Shown here piece by piece: positions 21,101-30,728 of a stretch of DNA of 37,073 nt. The position numbers and the translations under genes are program-made. The notes under the pieces are model-generated. The model made no database searches. It worked only from the letters and a program-made list of their open reading frames with translations, and was not told the origin of the DNA. The first letter of the stretch is position 1. Every line of letters starts with the position of its first letter. Origin of the DNA: Bremia lactucae (taxonomy: Eukaryota > Oomycota > Peronosporomycetes > Peronosporales > Peronosporaceae); NCBI RefSeq assembly GCF_004359215.1, contig NC_090617.1, positions 738,534 to 775,606 of the forward strand, read 5' to 3'.

Positions 21101-22584
21101 GCTTCTTCAGGTGCATCTACTGTTGAGCATGCTTTTGCTTTGGCTTCTTTCAAACTTATTGAAGCTTTCAATTGCGAGACAGTAGCTTCAGATTCTGCTG
21201 TAATGACATCAGTAGAATGACTGCCTGTTAAAAGACCCACCAATGCCTTTGGCTTACTGCTCTCGTCGCAATCCTGTATTCGCTCCAAATTCACACATTC
21301 ATGAATTGTATCGCCTATTGTTTCATTGCCCGATAGCTTATCCTGAGCAAGAATGTTTCCACGAGCACTGCACTCAGTGGAATTCATTGCATGTCCTTCA
21401 AGCTTACTGGTTGGAAGGTATGTGCTTGTATTGATTGAGACACTCTGGTCCAACTTTCGTGTGATGGCTGGTTTTTGTATACGTAACCTCTTCATTTTGG
21501 TCGTTGACTTTACCTGCCGCAATCGATGACAGTTTCGATCTAAAGAAGGTTTGTCTTTATCACGATCTATATCGTCATCACTGAGCAGGTCAACGACTTC
21601 AGGCTCCTCCGGTTCAAACGCTTCTTCATCGTCCAGTGGCGTATAGTCACTACCATAGTCGTCGTCGCTATCGCAATCACTTTCTCGAGTGATCTTCTTG
21701 ACTTGCAGCATAATCTGCAGCTGTTCCTCCTCTGAACTAACACCGTAACGAAGGGGTTGTTTTCGCTTCTGACGCATGTTTTCTTTGCGTCGGATCACAT
21801 CCGGATCGCGGTAGCCTGACACCCAACTCAGCATTTCCGTGGCTGCGTCATCAATCTTCGTTTTATCAATCTTCGTTTTATCAAGCGACGCCACCTTTTT
21901 CATGGATGGATTAAGCGGACTTTTAGAAGATACGTGCAGCCCATGCATGATCTGTCCTGCTTGTCCTCCGGCCTCTGCTGATATTCCATGGTTTTCGGCA
22001 AAAGTATTGCCCCCTACATTTTTCAATACATGAGGTGGTGTGCTTTCTTCTGTCTTGGATTCTTCAGTATCCGAGTAGTGCACTGGTGTTATCTCCACAT
22101 GTAAATCGCTCATAAGTGCATCAACTGCCGAATCACTTCCAAGCGTTGCGCTGTCGTTTATTGAAGAAGATCTTAACACCGTCGACTCTAGCCGAAGTGC
22201 GGGTACGGGATTAATGAAGGGCTTCGATATTGGCGATATTAGATTGGGTGGCATATCCAACGGTATCAAGCGGTCTTGAACGTGGCTTTCTACTGGCACC
22301 GCGACGTCCGCGCGCGGTAAGGAGACCTCCGCTTCAGCCTGAAGCAATATGCTAATATCTGCTGCATTCAGATCTCCTAAGAAATCTAAGGCCCTATGAT
22401 CCTCGTCATCGCTGACCACCATATCGCTCTGGAGAGAGCGCTGATGATCATTGTACCCAATGTGAGCCTTAACGCATTGGTAAATCCGATCGTGCTCGTG
22501 CTGTTTGTTCTTATTGTTACCCGCAATCCATTGGCGCGCACGCAGCAGCTCACTTTCCCATAGAGTCGCGGAAGTATCACTCAT
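18177..22584 (-). CDS. RNA-binding protein: acidic/RS-rich body, RRM and two RanBP2-type zinc fingers
   Basis: Minus strand, four exons: 22584-18844, 18764-18635, 18572-18347 and 18270-18177 (introns 79, 62 and 76 nt), giving 1396 residues. The first 1100 or so are disordered. They include a likely SUMO-interacting motif EVVDLLSDDD, acidic tracts and a late Arg/Ser-rich stretch (SSRHRRRSRERSSEK). Exon 1 ends inside an RRM (RNP2 IYVTGV); exon 2 supplies its second half (RNP1-like GDACLTFE); the arrangement resembles FUS/TAF15. Exon 3 adds the finger WKCTGSQC...CDKC. Exons 3 and 4 together form a second finger with the exact W-x-C-x2-C-x3-N-x6-C-x2-C spacing (WLCSLC through RCHGC). The protein probably works in the nucleus in splicing or transcription-coupled RNA processing. 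The splice model is inferred, but it restores both domains. Confidence 0.8.
21851..21880 (-). repeat. Tandem duplication of 15 bp inside the RRM gene
   Basis: Two exact copies of TCAATCTTCGTTTTA lie side by side and encode the repeated peptide DKTKIDKTKI. They are in frame, so the gene is not harmed. This is a likely length-polymorphic site. Confidence 0.9.
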
Positions 22585-22868
22585 GGAGCAACCTTCCGTC
22601 TGCAGCAGATGCGGAATCCAGAGTGATGGTCACAATGAGTGCGCACACTTCAGCGGCCGTCGAATGAGCCATATTGCTGTGGGGATTGGCTATAATTTAA
22701 AGAAAAAAAAAATATGCCCTCTTTTAAAAAAAATGCTTAATCTATATTTTTTTAAATTAACAAAATGCCCTTCTAGTGGTCGCAAAGTGCCTATAATCGA
22801 CCAGGTCGCAACAAATTCGAGCTCTTCGACAATTAAAAATGCATACCTTTGCAATGAAATTGCGGCGC

Positions 22869-22872
22869 AGGT
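22869..22872 (+). repeat. Target-site duplication AGGT, left copy
   Basis: AGGT abuts the 5' LTR and is repeated right after the 3' LTR at 27396-27399. The 4-bp size fits Ty3/Gypsy integrases. Confidence 0.75.
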
Positions 22873-23117
22873 TAACATGACTGAGACGTCATCTCCACTT
22901 CAAACTGGTCCGAACAGTTGTCAGCTCATTGCATATCATTACCAACCAGACCAGAATCAGCCAGTATGAACCCACGCGCATGGGACGTAGTACACAGCGG
23001 TATAGAGTATCTGTAGAGCGCTATCGCTAGCATTCAATTCATTCTCACTTTTCCCAGAGTCGCCTTCCAGCAAGCCCCCCTGGCCCGATCGGTCCCTTGC
23101 CAGCCAAGGGCCTGTCA
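22873..23117 (+). repeat. 5' LTR of Gypsy family B
   Basis: 245 bp. It starts TAACATGACTGAG, where the 3' LTR has TGACATGACTGAG, so the canonical TG is mutated to TA. It ends GGCCTGTCA, giving TGACA/TGTCA inverted ends. It lacks the 9-bp ACCTCACAT block present in the 3' LTR. Confidence 0.88.
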
Positions 23118-23167
23118 TTTTGATTAATTAAATTTGAATCGGAACTGAAGAATCCCTTCCCATCGCC

Positions 23168-24015
23168 ATGGGTCGGAACGACGACGACGAGGAATACGTC
23201 ACGTATACAATCGTCACGTGTCCAGCAACGGACGCGCTACCTGCGGACACCGCAAAGATCAAAATCCCTAAGTTCTACGGAAGGGTTGCAAAGAGCTGGC
23301 TCAATTGGAGCATGCGCTTCAAGAGCCTCGTTGCGCGGAAGCACTGGTCCACGGAACAAGCAGCAAGCCAGCTCATGATCCTCATCGAAGGAGAGCTTGG
23401 ACAGGATGTCCAGACGCTCGCCCGACAAGCAGTCGAAGCGAATGCCTCGTTCGTAGACTTCTAAGACCAAATCGGCATGCTGATGGTCCCAGGCGACTTA
23501 GCGCGGACCTCGACGAAGAGCTGTGGTCGCTAACCAAACGACGCGACGAGACGGAGCAAGCTATCAGTCGCCGTTTGAAAGAGCTCGTGCGCCTCTTCGC
23601 GGAGCTACCGACGAACGCCGAAATCATTCCGGAGGTGCAGCAATGCCGCTTCTTCAAGCGCGCCATGCCGAAGGACTGGCAAGTCAAACTTGCAGTCGCG
23701 GGCGACCACTACGACATGCTGACGGCGCTTGTTCCGTACTTCGAGCGTCTCGAGAAGCGTGAGAAGGTCAACAGCTGCGACAAGTCGCACAACAGCAACA
23801 TCAACAACCAAACCGGCGGCATGGCTTCTCGCTTCTCAAACGCAAGGAAACATGAGTCCACTAACAGCAAGCATAAGCAAGGCACCAAGAGCAGGGGCTA
23901 CTGCACTTCGAAGCCAAATCCCAAAGGTAAGTGGTGCACATTCCACAAGACCAATTCGCACGACTCCGCCGACTGCTTCGTCCTCAAGAAGCAGCGTCAG
24001 GATGAGAAGAAATGA
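23168..24015 (+). pseudogene. Gypsy family B gag
   Basis: ATG 23168 starts a frame with KIPKFYGRVAKSWLNWSMRF, a capsid-start pattern, that ends at TAA 23462-23464. The remaining capsid and nucleocapsid part continues in another frame to 24015, with RRLKELVRLFAELP and FFKRAMPKDWQVKL. It ends in a cysteine/histidine box (WCTFHKTNSHDSADCF) that takes the place of a classical CCHC knuckle. At least one frameshift inactivates it. Confidence 0.8.
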
Positions 24016-24163
24016 GTGGAAGCCAAGCCAAAGCAGACGACAAAGAACTACCCTCGCATCTACGAGTCAAGCGACAGCGAAGACGAGATCGAGCTGATCA
24101 GCTTGCTAAAGAAAGAGCCAGCAAACAAGATCGCGCCACTGCGCATCATGGTGCAGATTCGAC

Positions 24164-24514
24164 ATGACAAATCGCGCGTCCGACACTCTGTTCGATAGCG
24201 GTGCATCAAAGAGCATCATTAACGCAAGCACGGTGAGCGCCAACATCAAGCAGGGAAGCAAGCTCGCTCCCTCATCTACAACGTTCAAGACAGTTGGCGG
24301 CGACGTGACGAGCAGCGGCGCCACGATGGTGCAGTTTCGCTTCCCCAAGCTCAACCCTACGTCTACAATCACTCATCGCTTTGAGGTAATCAACGACAGC
24401 CAAGACGAGATGGTCATCGGGCGCGATCTCATGGATGTGCTCGGAATTGTGCTCAACTTCAAAGACAAAGTCGTCCAGTGGCATGGACACCAAACTTCTC
24501 TCAACACGGGGTAG
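24164..24514 (+). pseudogene. Gypsy family B protease
   Basis: An open stretch holds the retropepsin active site DTLFDSGASKSIIN, a flap-like GGDVTSSGATMVQF and the later VIGRDLMDVLG motif. The catalytic Asp is intact. The frame ends at TAG 24512-24514 and is not continuous with gag or RT. Confidence 0.8.
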
Positions 24515-24612
24515 CAGTGGCACAGCATGGGTTCACGCGGATACTCGTGATTCGCGAGTTTCCAAACGAGTAAAAGGAGGTCGTTGACGACGGTGACCAT
24601 TCTACCGACTCG

Positions 24613-25530
24613 GTGCCTGATCACCTGGTGGCACCGCTCGCCGATCGCGTCCTAAAGCTCTTAAAAGAGCATCAGCTACTGTACGACGGCCACTTGGGTC
24701 GAATGCGCTTTGACGACTACGTGCTCCCACTGTCGACGGACTTCCGTGCTGTCCATGCAAGTCCGCACGCACTGCCTCGCTCGATGGAAGCCAAGGCCAA
24801 GGACGAGATACAGCGCTTGCTTGACGCGGATGTGCTTGAGCAAATCTACAATCCGAGTTGGCATCGCCAGCTTTCTTCATCTTGAAGCCAAATGGCTCGC
24901 TTTGTTTGATTATCCAATTCCGAGTGCTGAACAAGTACCTGCGTCGTAGTCTGTACAACGTTCCCAAGATACGCGAGATCCTCTTGCGCTTGTCTGGCGC
25001 CAAGTTCCTCTCTGCATTCGACGCAAACATGGGATATTATGCCAGGCGTCTTGCCAAGCAGAGTCGAGCTCACACGGCGATCTGTCTTCCATTCGGAAAA
25101 TACCAGTACAAACGTCTGCCAATGGGGATCTCAACGGCGCCCGACGAGTATCAAGCATGCATGGAAAAGATCTTCGGCGATCTCTTGTTCGTGGTCATCT
25201 ATCGTCTACTTGGATGACTTGCTCGTGTACTCCAACACCGAGAGCGAGCACCTCAAGCACCTGCGTGTGCTGTTCGAGCGTCTGGCCAAGTACGACGGGA
25301 ACACTCAGTGGCAAGAAGCGTCACGTGCTACGTAAGTCTGTCCACTACCTCGACTTTACACTCACAGCTCAGGGCATTTAATCACAAGCGAAGAAGATCC
25401 AAGCAATCTACAAGATCACCGTTTCTCGCAACAAGAAAACTGCGTCGCTTCCTAGGCATGATCAATTATTATCGCGATATGATTCCCAGCAAGTCAGCAC
25501 TATGTGCGCCGCTGAACCGCTTCACGTAAT
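24613..25530 (+). pseudogene. Gypsy family B reverse transcriptase
   Basis: RT motifs occur over at least three frames: RSMEAKAKDEIQRLLDADVLE, FFILKPNGSLCLIIQFRVLN, LPFGKYQYKRLPMGISTAP and the catalytic YLDD at 25207-25218, then RRFLGMINYYRDMIP. Frame changes near 24885, 25200 and 25335 and stops between the motifs mean no active enzyme can be made from this copy. Confidence 0.85.
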
Positions 25531-25559
25531 CCAAAATCGCATTCACATGGCTGCACGGG

Positions 25560-26148
25560 CCGTCCAGAAGGCGTTCGCAGGAGCTGTGCTGCTGGCGTTC
25601 CCTGACTCTGACCTCCCGTTCCACGTCTACGCTGATGCAAGTGGAAAGCAGCTGGGCGGCATCGTAATGCAAGAAAACAAGATCCTCGCCTGTTACTCTC
25701 GCACGCTCAACAAGCACCAGATCAACCATACAACGATGGAATTCGAGCTCTATCGATTGTGGAGTTGCTTCGCGAGTATCGCACCATGTTGCTTGGCTTC
25801 GAGGTCATTGTGCACACCGATCACAAAAACCTCATCTATCTGAAGGAAACGAGTCTCAGAGTCAAGCACTGGAAGCTGTTGCTTTCCGAGTACCGTTTGT
25901 CGTTGCACTACATCAAGGGCATAAAGAACGTAGGCGCGGACGCCTTTTCCCGAATGCGATTTGACACAGCAGAGCAAGCGCAAATGCACGACGAGATTAA
26001 CGCCACGACGGACGATCCACCATGTGTCATGCACGGCCCAAGCATCCTCCAGCACCAAGAGCGCGATACCACGATCCAGACGATCAAGTCTGCGTGCCTC
26101 GGCGGCCAGAACAACCCAGACTACAAGTTGCTTGCTCTCCTCGGATAA
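25560..26148 (+). pseudogene. Gypsy family B RNase H
   Basis: The RNase H part is recognised by FHVYADASGKQLGGIV (first acidic residue), TMEFELY and VHTDHKNLIYLKE. It is split by a frame change near 25760 and ends at TAA 26146-26148. Confidence 0.78.
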
Positions 26149-26154
26149 AGGCTT

Positions 26155-27133
26155 GTCGCATTTCAAGGTCGCGTCGTTGTTCCAGACACGTTGCGTGACG
26201 ACCTCCTATATTGGTACCCCCACAATCTCGGGCACGCTGGTCCTAATCGTTTGTACAAGACGATGCGACAGTCGCTTTACTGGCTTGCAATGGAAGCGTC
26301 GATCATCAAGCGCGTCAAGTTGTGTCTGACGTGCAAACGAGCTAAAATCCACGGCGGCAGACAAGACTACGGACTACTACCACCAAAAACGCAAGACAGT
26401 GAACCTGTGGGACGTCGTGCACGTCGACCCTATTGGTCCGTACGATGGCTATTACGGTATCAGAATCATCGATCAAGCGACACGCTGGCTCGAAGTCGGC
26501 GTTCAACTAGACAAGAATAGCCTGACGACAGCAGATAGTTTTGACCGCGAGTGGATTTGCCGTTATCCCCGTCCAGTTCAAGTCATTCATGATCTCGGTG
26601 CTGAGTTCACGGGTGAGGAGTTCCGATAACTCTTGCAGAGCTACGGGATTAAGTCGAAACTGATCACTGCAAAGAATCCGCAAGTCAATGCAATTTGCGA
26701 GCGCGTCCACATGGCGCTTCTCAATGTCGTTCGTTGCCACGACAATATCGACTGGAAGAAAGGCCTGCACGACGCCGCGTTCGCTGCTCGAGCCAGTTAT
26801 CACAGCATCCTGAACGCGTCGCCTGGCCAACTAATCTTTGGTCATGACATGATCACACGCAAGTTCTATGAAGCAAATTGGAGCTACATATCCAGGCGGA
26901 GATTCGACGCGATTCTCCCTGACAACGATCGAGAAAAAGACAAGCGCATTTCGCACTTTTACAACGTCGGTGACACCGTCATGGTCCGAGTACCAAAGCA
27001 GTTTCGCGCAAAGACTCGTCCAGTAGCCAATGGACCATTCACCATCACGGACGTCCACGACAACGGCACGATCACGATCGACAAAGGATCCACAACGCAG
27101 CAAGTGAGCATACGATGCGTTTTCCCGTGTTAG
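26155..27133 (+). pseudogene. Gypsy family B integrase
   Basis: The HHCC zinc-binding start reads YWYPHNLGHAGPNRLY followed by CLTCKRAK. The DDE core residues can all be read: VVHVDPIGPYDG, VIHDLGAEF and the Glu in AICERVHMA. An in-frame TAA at 26627-26629 falls between the second Asp and the Glu, and frame changes occur around 26390. A short SH3-like C-terminal domain (VGDTVMVRVPKQFR, GPFTITDV) closes the polyprotein. Confidence 0.83.
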
Positions 27134-27140
27134 GGGGGGA
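27130..27140 (+). other. Polypurine tract of Gypsy family B
   Basis: TTAGGGGGGGA lies directly before the TGACA start of the 3' LTR. It is the normal priming site for plus-strand DNA synthesis. Confidence 0.75.
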
Positions 27141-27395
27141 TGACATGACTGAGACGTCATCTCCACTTCAAACTGGTCCGAACAGTTGTCAGCTCATTGC
27201 ATATCATTACCAACCAGACCAGAATCAGCCAGTATGAACCAACGCGCATGGGACGTAGTGCACAGCGGTATAGAGTAACTGTAGAGCGCTATCGCTAGCA
27301 TTCAATTCACTCTCACTTTTACCTCACATCCCAGAGTCGCCTTCCAACAAGCTCATCTGGCCCGATCGGTCCCTCTGCCAGCCAAGGGCCTGTCA
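27141..27395 (+). repeat. 3' LTR of Gypsy family B
   Basis: 255 bp, TGACA...TGTCA. It is nearly the same as 22873-23117 apart from scattered substitutions and indels, including ACCTCACAT present only here. The AGGT duplication follows. Confidence 0.9.
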
Positions 27396-27811
27396 AGGTA
27401 TTACAGGAACTAAATGAACACGAAAGACTTGAAGGATTCAAGAAAGAAGCGCTTGCTGTCACGAATGAAGACAACCTACAACATTCTGTATCATCACGGT
27501 AGTCGCTTCAGAATGAAGCATCCCGTGAGACATTGTCACCTCAGTCTCAAGAGCCGCGAGAAATGACATCGTCGCAAGCCACAGAAATAGATAGCGTTTG
27601 TAGTTTGAAGATCAATTAACTTTATTTTGTCATTTTGCTGTTCAGTGAACGATTTGAATGTTGCACAAGGTAGCTGTTAGCAAAATTATCTGTTGAAGAT
27701 TAATGAGTTCATCGAAAGTGTTGCGCTTTATGCATATGCGTGTATAAGGGAAATATGGCAAGGGATCGTATGACAAGAATAATCCGGAGAATTTGTGTGT
27801 GGAAAGTATCG

Positions 27812-27894
27812 TGTGTTGTGGCTCAGTTTGGTAAGGCAGGGCGGTGCATCCCACAGGTCACCGGTTTGATACCCGGCGACGACAAACAGTAAAA
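27812..27894 (+). other. tRNA-like sequence with Pol III A and B boxes
   Basis: An A box TGGCTCAGTTTGG (27819-27831) and a B box GGTTTGATACC (27863-27873) lie 31 nt apart, as in a tRNA. A CCGG/CCGG stem surrounds the T-loop-like TTTGATAC, and a weak acceptor stem can be drawn. The stems are too poor for a working tRNA. It is either a tRNA-derived SINE head or a tRNA-like module built into the Copia LTR, which begins at the same place. Confidence 0.5.
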
Positions 27895-28129
27895 CCTTCG
27901 GGAACTGGTGTTTGGGGTTCACCAGCACTGTACCGCCAGACAGTGACGTCCCCCATTTTGTGGTAGTCCACATATGTGGGAAAGGGAGCGCAGCGAACGA
28001 TAGGAAAGAATTAACGGTAGGATAAAGTTAACGGTAGGATTGAGATATACTAGAAATATAACTTACTTTCCAGTTTGCAATCTCGAGCGTAAGCCCATCT
28101 TCAAGCTCATAGCGTTACGTAATTCAACA
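27814..28129 (+). repeat. Probable 5' LTR of the Copia element
   Basis: 316 bp bounded by the canonical Copia ends TGTTG (27814-27818) and CAACA (28125-28129), directly followed by the primer site. Inside are the tandem motif TAACGGTAGGA and a possible TATA-like AGATATACTAGAAATATAA. With no 3' LTR in the window the left border rests on the TGTTG match alone. Confidence 0.6.
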
Positions 28130-28145
28130 GGTTATGAGCCCAAGC
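28130..28145 (+). other. Copia primer-binding site complementary to initiator tRNA-Met anticodon arm
   Basis: GGTTATGAGCCCAAGC follows the LTR without a gap. It is close to the reverse complement of the anticodon stem-loop of eukaryotic initiator tRNA-Met (GGGCYCATAACC), the half-tRNA priming mode known from Drosophila copia. The gag ATG (28134) lies inside it. Confidence 0.65.
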
Positions 28146-28640
28146 AACGACTTCGGTTTCAAGATTGAGCCTTTTGACGGCTCAAACTACGTGCTATGGA
28201 GCTACAAGATGAAGATGTACATCATGTCCGAGGGGTTGTGGGGAGCTGTCTCCGGTGTAGACGCTCCGAATGCATTAAAAGAGCAGCAAGCGCACGCCGC
28301 GATCGCGCTGAATCTGAGTGACGCGCAGTTGATGCACATTATCGACGCGACGACGGCGAGAGAGGCGTGGGGAAGATGGGCGATGTTTCATCGCGCACAA
28401 GACATGGCGAATCGACTTTGGCTTAAGGAGAAGTTTGCGTCGTTTAAGTATACAGCTACAAGCATCAGTGGCCACGTGACAGAGCTTGAAGACCTAGTCA
28501 TGAAGATAAATAGCGCCAACTGCGGGCCAAGTGAAGAGGACGTATGTGCAGTGATGCTGAGGAGTCTGCCTGCAAGCTACGAGAGCTTAGTGCAGGCGTT
28601 TCGCATGTCGTCGTCAAGTTTTATTTCAGCGACCTCGTAA
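28134..28640 (+). pseudogene. Copia gag (UBN2-like) N-terminal part
   Basis: 168 residues with the Copia gag pattern: FDGSNYVLWSYKMKMYIM at the start, then AREAWGRWAMFHRAQ, LKEKFASFKYTATSISGHV and VMLRSLPASYESLV. The frame ends at TAA 28638-28640, but coding-like sequence continues in another frame, so gag is broken. The ATG lies within the primer site. Confidence 0.85.
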
Positions 28641-28649
28641 GCAAGTTGA

Positions 28650-29420
28650 TTGCTGAGAAAGTGCGGCACAAGGACACGGCACGTGTAGAAGAAGCAACGG
28701 CTCTTTACACAAGCAAGAGAAACGGCAAGCAGCACCCGAAGAAGCAGCAAGAACGGTGTGCTAAGAAACCTTCAGGAGCGTGATTTATCTGTGGCAAGGT
28801 CGGCCACTATGCTAGGGATTGCCGTTCAAGTCGTGGACCAAGAGAACACGAGAAGGAGGACACAACCACTCCAACGTCGCATTAATGCTAGCGAAGGGTC
28901 CGTCAGCGACTGCTGGGTTGTGGGCAGTGGCGCATCTGCACACATGTGCAACGACTGGGAAGCTTTTGTGGAGTATGAGGAAGTGTGCCAGGAGCGAAGT
29001 AGATCAAGCGCGAAGAGTAATGTGAAGCTCAAGGTCGTCGGTTACGGAATGGTGAAGCTGCGCGTTTTGACCGGACATGCTAGATCGACGCTCGCCTCGA
29101 AAACACTCTCAATGTCGAAGATCTGTCAAAGAATTTATTCTCGCTTACGGCTGCATCAGCGCGAGGAACGACAGTAGAGATCACGCGCAACGAGTGCGTT
29201 GTGAAGCGGGGCGGGAAAACAATTGCCACTGGAATGAAGCAAGGATTCCTGATGTACCTCAACGTTAAGGCTGGTGCGGAGTGTCACTTAGCCGCGTACG
29301 AGGGCGAGCTATGGCACAGAAGACTGGGTCACGCATCGTACGGGACGATTAGTGATATGATCAAGACCGCAAGTATCAAAGGCGCGGAAAAAAGAAATGA
29401 AGACCAACGTCGTGTGTGAC
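28650..29420 (+). pseudogene. Copia zinc knuckle, protease and GAG-pre-integrase remnants
   Basis: A CCHC knuckle reads FICGKVGHYARDC with TGA (28781-28783) in place of the first Cys. The protease then reads WVVGSGASAHMC, where Gly stands at the catalytic Asp of the usual DSGAS. Further on, ELWHRRLGHASYGTISDM is the GAG-pre-integrase zinc-binding start of integrase. These lie in different frames, so this stretch is dead. Confidence 0.78.
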
Positions 29421-30305
29421 GTATGCGCGACATCCAAGCAAGTACGCAAGTTATTCAAGACAAGCGAGGAAGACAAGGGACTCAGGGAGAGTGCGCGTTT
29501 CGACGGCATGGTGTGCTCCGACGTACTTGGACCAATCACTCCAGCTTCAAGAGCCGGCTTCAAGTACATTGTGAGCTTTATCATGATGAAGAGCCTGTAC
29601 GTGACGGTTTTGACTATTTATCCGTTGCGAAAGAAAGGTGAAGTCATGAGCGCGTTCGCAAGGTTTCATCGGGAAATCAAGATAGCATCTGGGACTAAGA
29701 TCAAGATAATTCGAAGTGACAACTGTGGCGAGTACCGAACACGGAAATGGACAACTTCTACAAGAGAGAGTTTATCAAGCAAGAGTTCACGGTTCCGTTC
29801 AATCCTGAACAGAATGGAATAGCAGAGCGCATGAATCGAACCCTGGTAGAGATGACGCGCTGCATGCTTAAGGACAGCGGCTTCGACAAGTCTACTGGTG
29901 TTAAGCGTTCATGACAGCGGCGGACATTCGGAATGTGATTCCGAACTCGTCGAACAAGAAGTCAAGTCCGTACGAAATAGTGTTCAGCGAAAGCCGCGCA
30001 TCGATCATATGCGCGTATTTGGTTCACAATGCTACGCGCACGTAACAAAGGAGAAACGAAAGAAGCTGGACGATTCGGGCGTGAAGTGTTATTTTCTTGG
30101 TCACACAAAGGATCACAAGGCGTACCGATTACTTAACGCGGATGATGGCTCTATCATAATTTTAAGAAGCGTGACAATTGCTGAGCATTCCATTTCGAAG
30201 GCAACGAAAAGGGAAGACGAGCAAATTATCGACATCATTGAAGATGAAGAGAATTTAAAGACGTCGACACTTGACGACAATGGTTTGGAGGTTCCAGCAA
30301 ATGAT
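29397..30305 (+). pseudogene. Copia integrase remnants
   Basis: CDVCATSKQVRK completes the zinc-binding motif. SDVLGPITPAS supplies the first catalytic Asp, IIRSDNCGEYR the second, and a GIAERMNR motif near 29815-29840, in another frame, the Glu. The C-terminal part SIDHMRVFGSQCYAHV, KCYFLGHTKDHKAYRL is typical of Copia integrases. Frameshifts occur near 29740 and 29900. Confidence 0.8.
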
Positions 30306-30437
30306 TAAAGGCTTCGGACTCCGCCACATCGAGCTTGCCGTGATCCGATTCGTGGTAGCCAAAACGAGTCCAGTGTTCAAGGTCAGGTTCCCACTCGAGC
30401 ATCAAACACGCCCGGAAGAGACGGCGAAGAAGAGTGG

Positions 30438-30728
30438 ATGATGCGACCAATTCGAAAGAAGCGCGGTGTGGTGCGCTACGAACAAGAGTTTCCCAACTTA
30501 CGTCGCGGTCACTTTAACTTGGACGATTTTGAAGGAGAAGACTCGTTTTATTGCTTTGTTGCAGATTGTGACGGAGAACAAGCTTCAAGCTACGAAGAAG
30601 TATTAAGAAGTAAGAACAAGAAGCAGTGGCTGGAAGCGATGAAGAGTGAGATGCAGTCACTCAACGAACACAGCACATGGGCGTTAGTAGACATGCCACC
30701 GAAGAAGAAGGCTGTTGGCTGTAAGTGA
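30438..30728 (+). pseudogene. Copia reverse transcriptase, first motif only
   Basis: The frame contains the RT opening KKQWLEAMKSEMQSLNEHST, then WALVDMPPKKKAVGCK, and is cut exactly there; the next expected residues (WVFK-like) are missing. All catalytic motifs of RT are absent. Confidence 0.82.
30616..30661 (+). repeat. Snap-back inverted repeat, arm 1
   Basis: 46 nt inside the Copia RT start. Arm 2 (30724-30769) is its reverse complement with one mismatch. The arms are separated by 62 nt. Confidence 0.93.

Larger units (their letters stand above)
22873..27395 (+). mobile_element. Ty3/Gypsy retrotransposon, family B, both LTRs, inactivated
   Basis: Plus-strand element of about 4.5 kb bounded by LTRs 22873-23117 and 27141-27395 and by 4-bp target duplications AGGT (22869-22872 and 27396-27399). 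The order of domains is gag, protease, RT, RNase H, integrase, hence Ty3/Gypsy. A polypurine tract TTAGGGGGGGA precedes the 3' LTR. The coding part is broken by at least ten stops or frame changes, so it cannot move by itself. The two LTRs differ by about a dozen substitutions and a 9-bp indel, so the insertion is not recent. Confidence 0.93.
22583..27619 (+). pseudogene. Small host ORF split by Gypsy family B insertion
   Basis: Upstream of the retroelement a plus-strand frame is open from 22505 to the insertion. It includes ATG 22583, a zinc-finger-like VCSRCG...C..H stretch and a coding-like end YLCNEIAAQ. The flank after the element, once one target copy AGGT is dropped, continues in the same frame with VLQELNEHERLEGFKKEA for about 34 codons to TAG 27500-27502. 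A further 38 open codons rich in Ser, Gln and Glu run to TAA 27617-27619. The frame match across the exact insertion point suggests a disrupted gene for a coiled-coil-like protein, with the TAG a possible later mutation. I do not recognise the family. The first part, rich in AAA codons, might hide an intron ending near 22775. The existence of the gene is inference. Confidence 0.45.

Noticed and set aside
27812..27894. A functional tRNA gene
   Set aside because: A and B boxes are present, but the acceptor and T stems have mismatches and no clear anticodon arm can be drawn.
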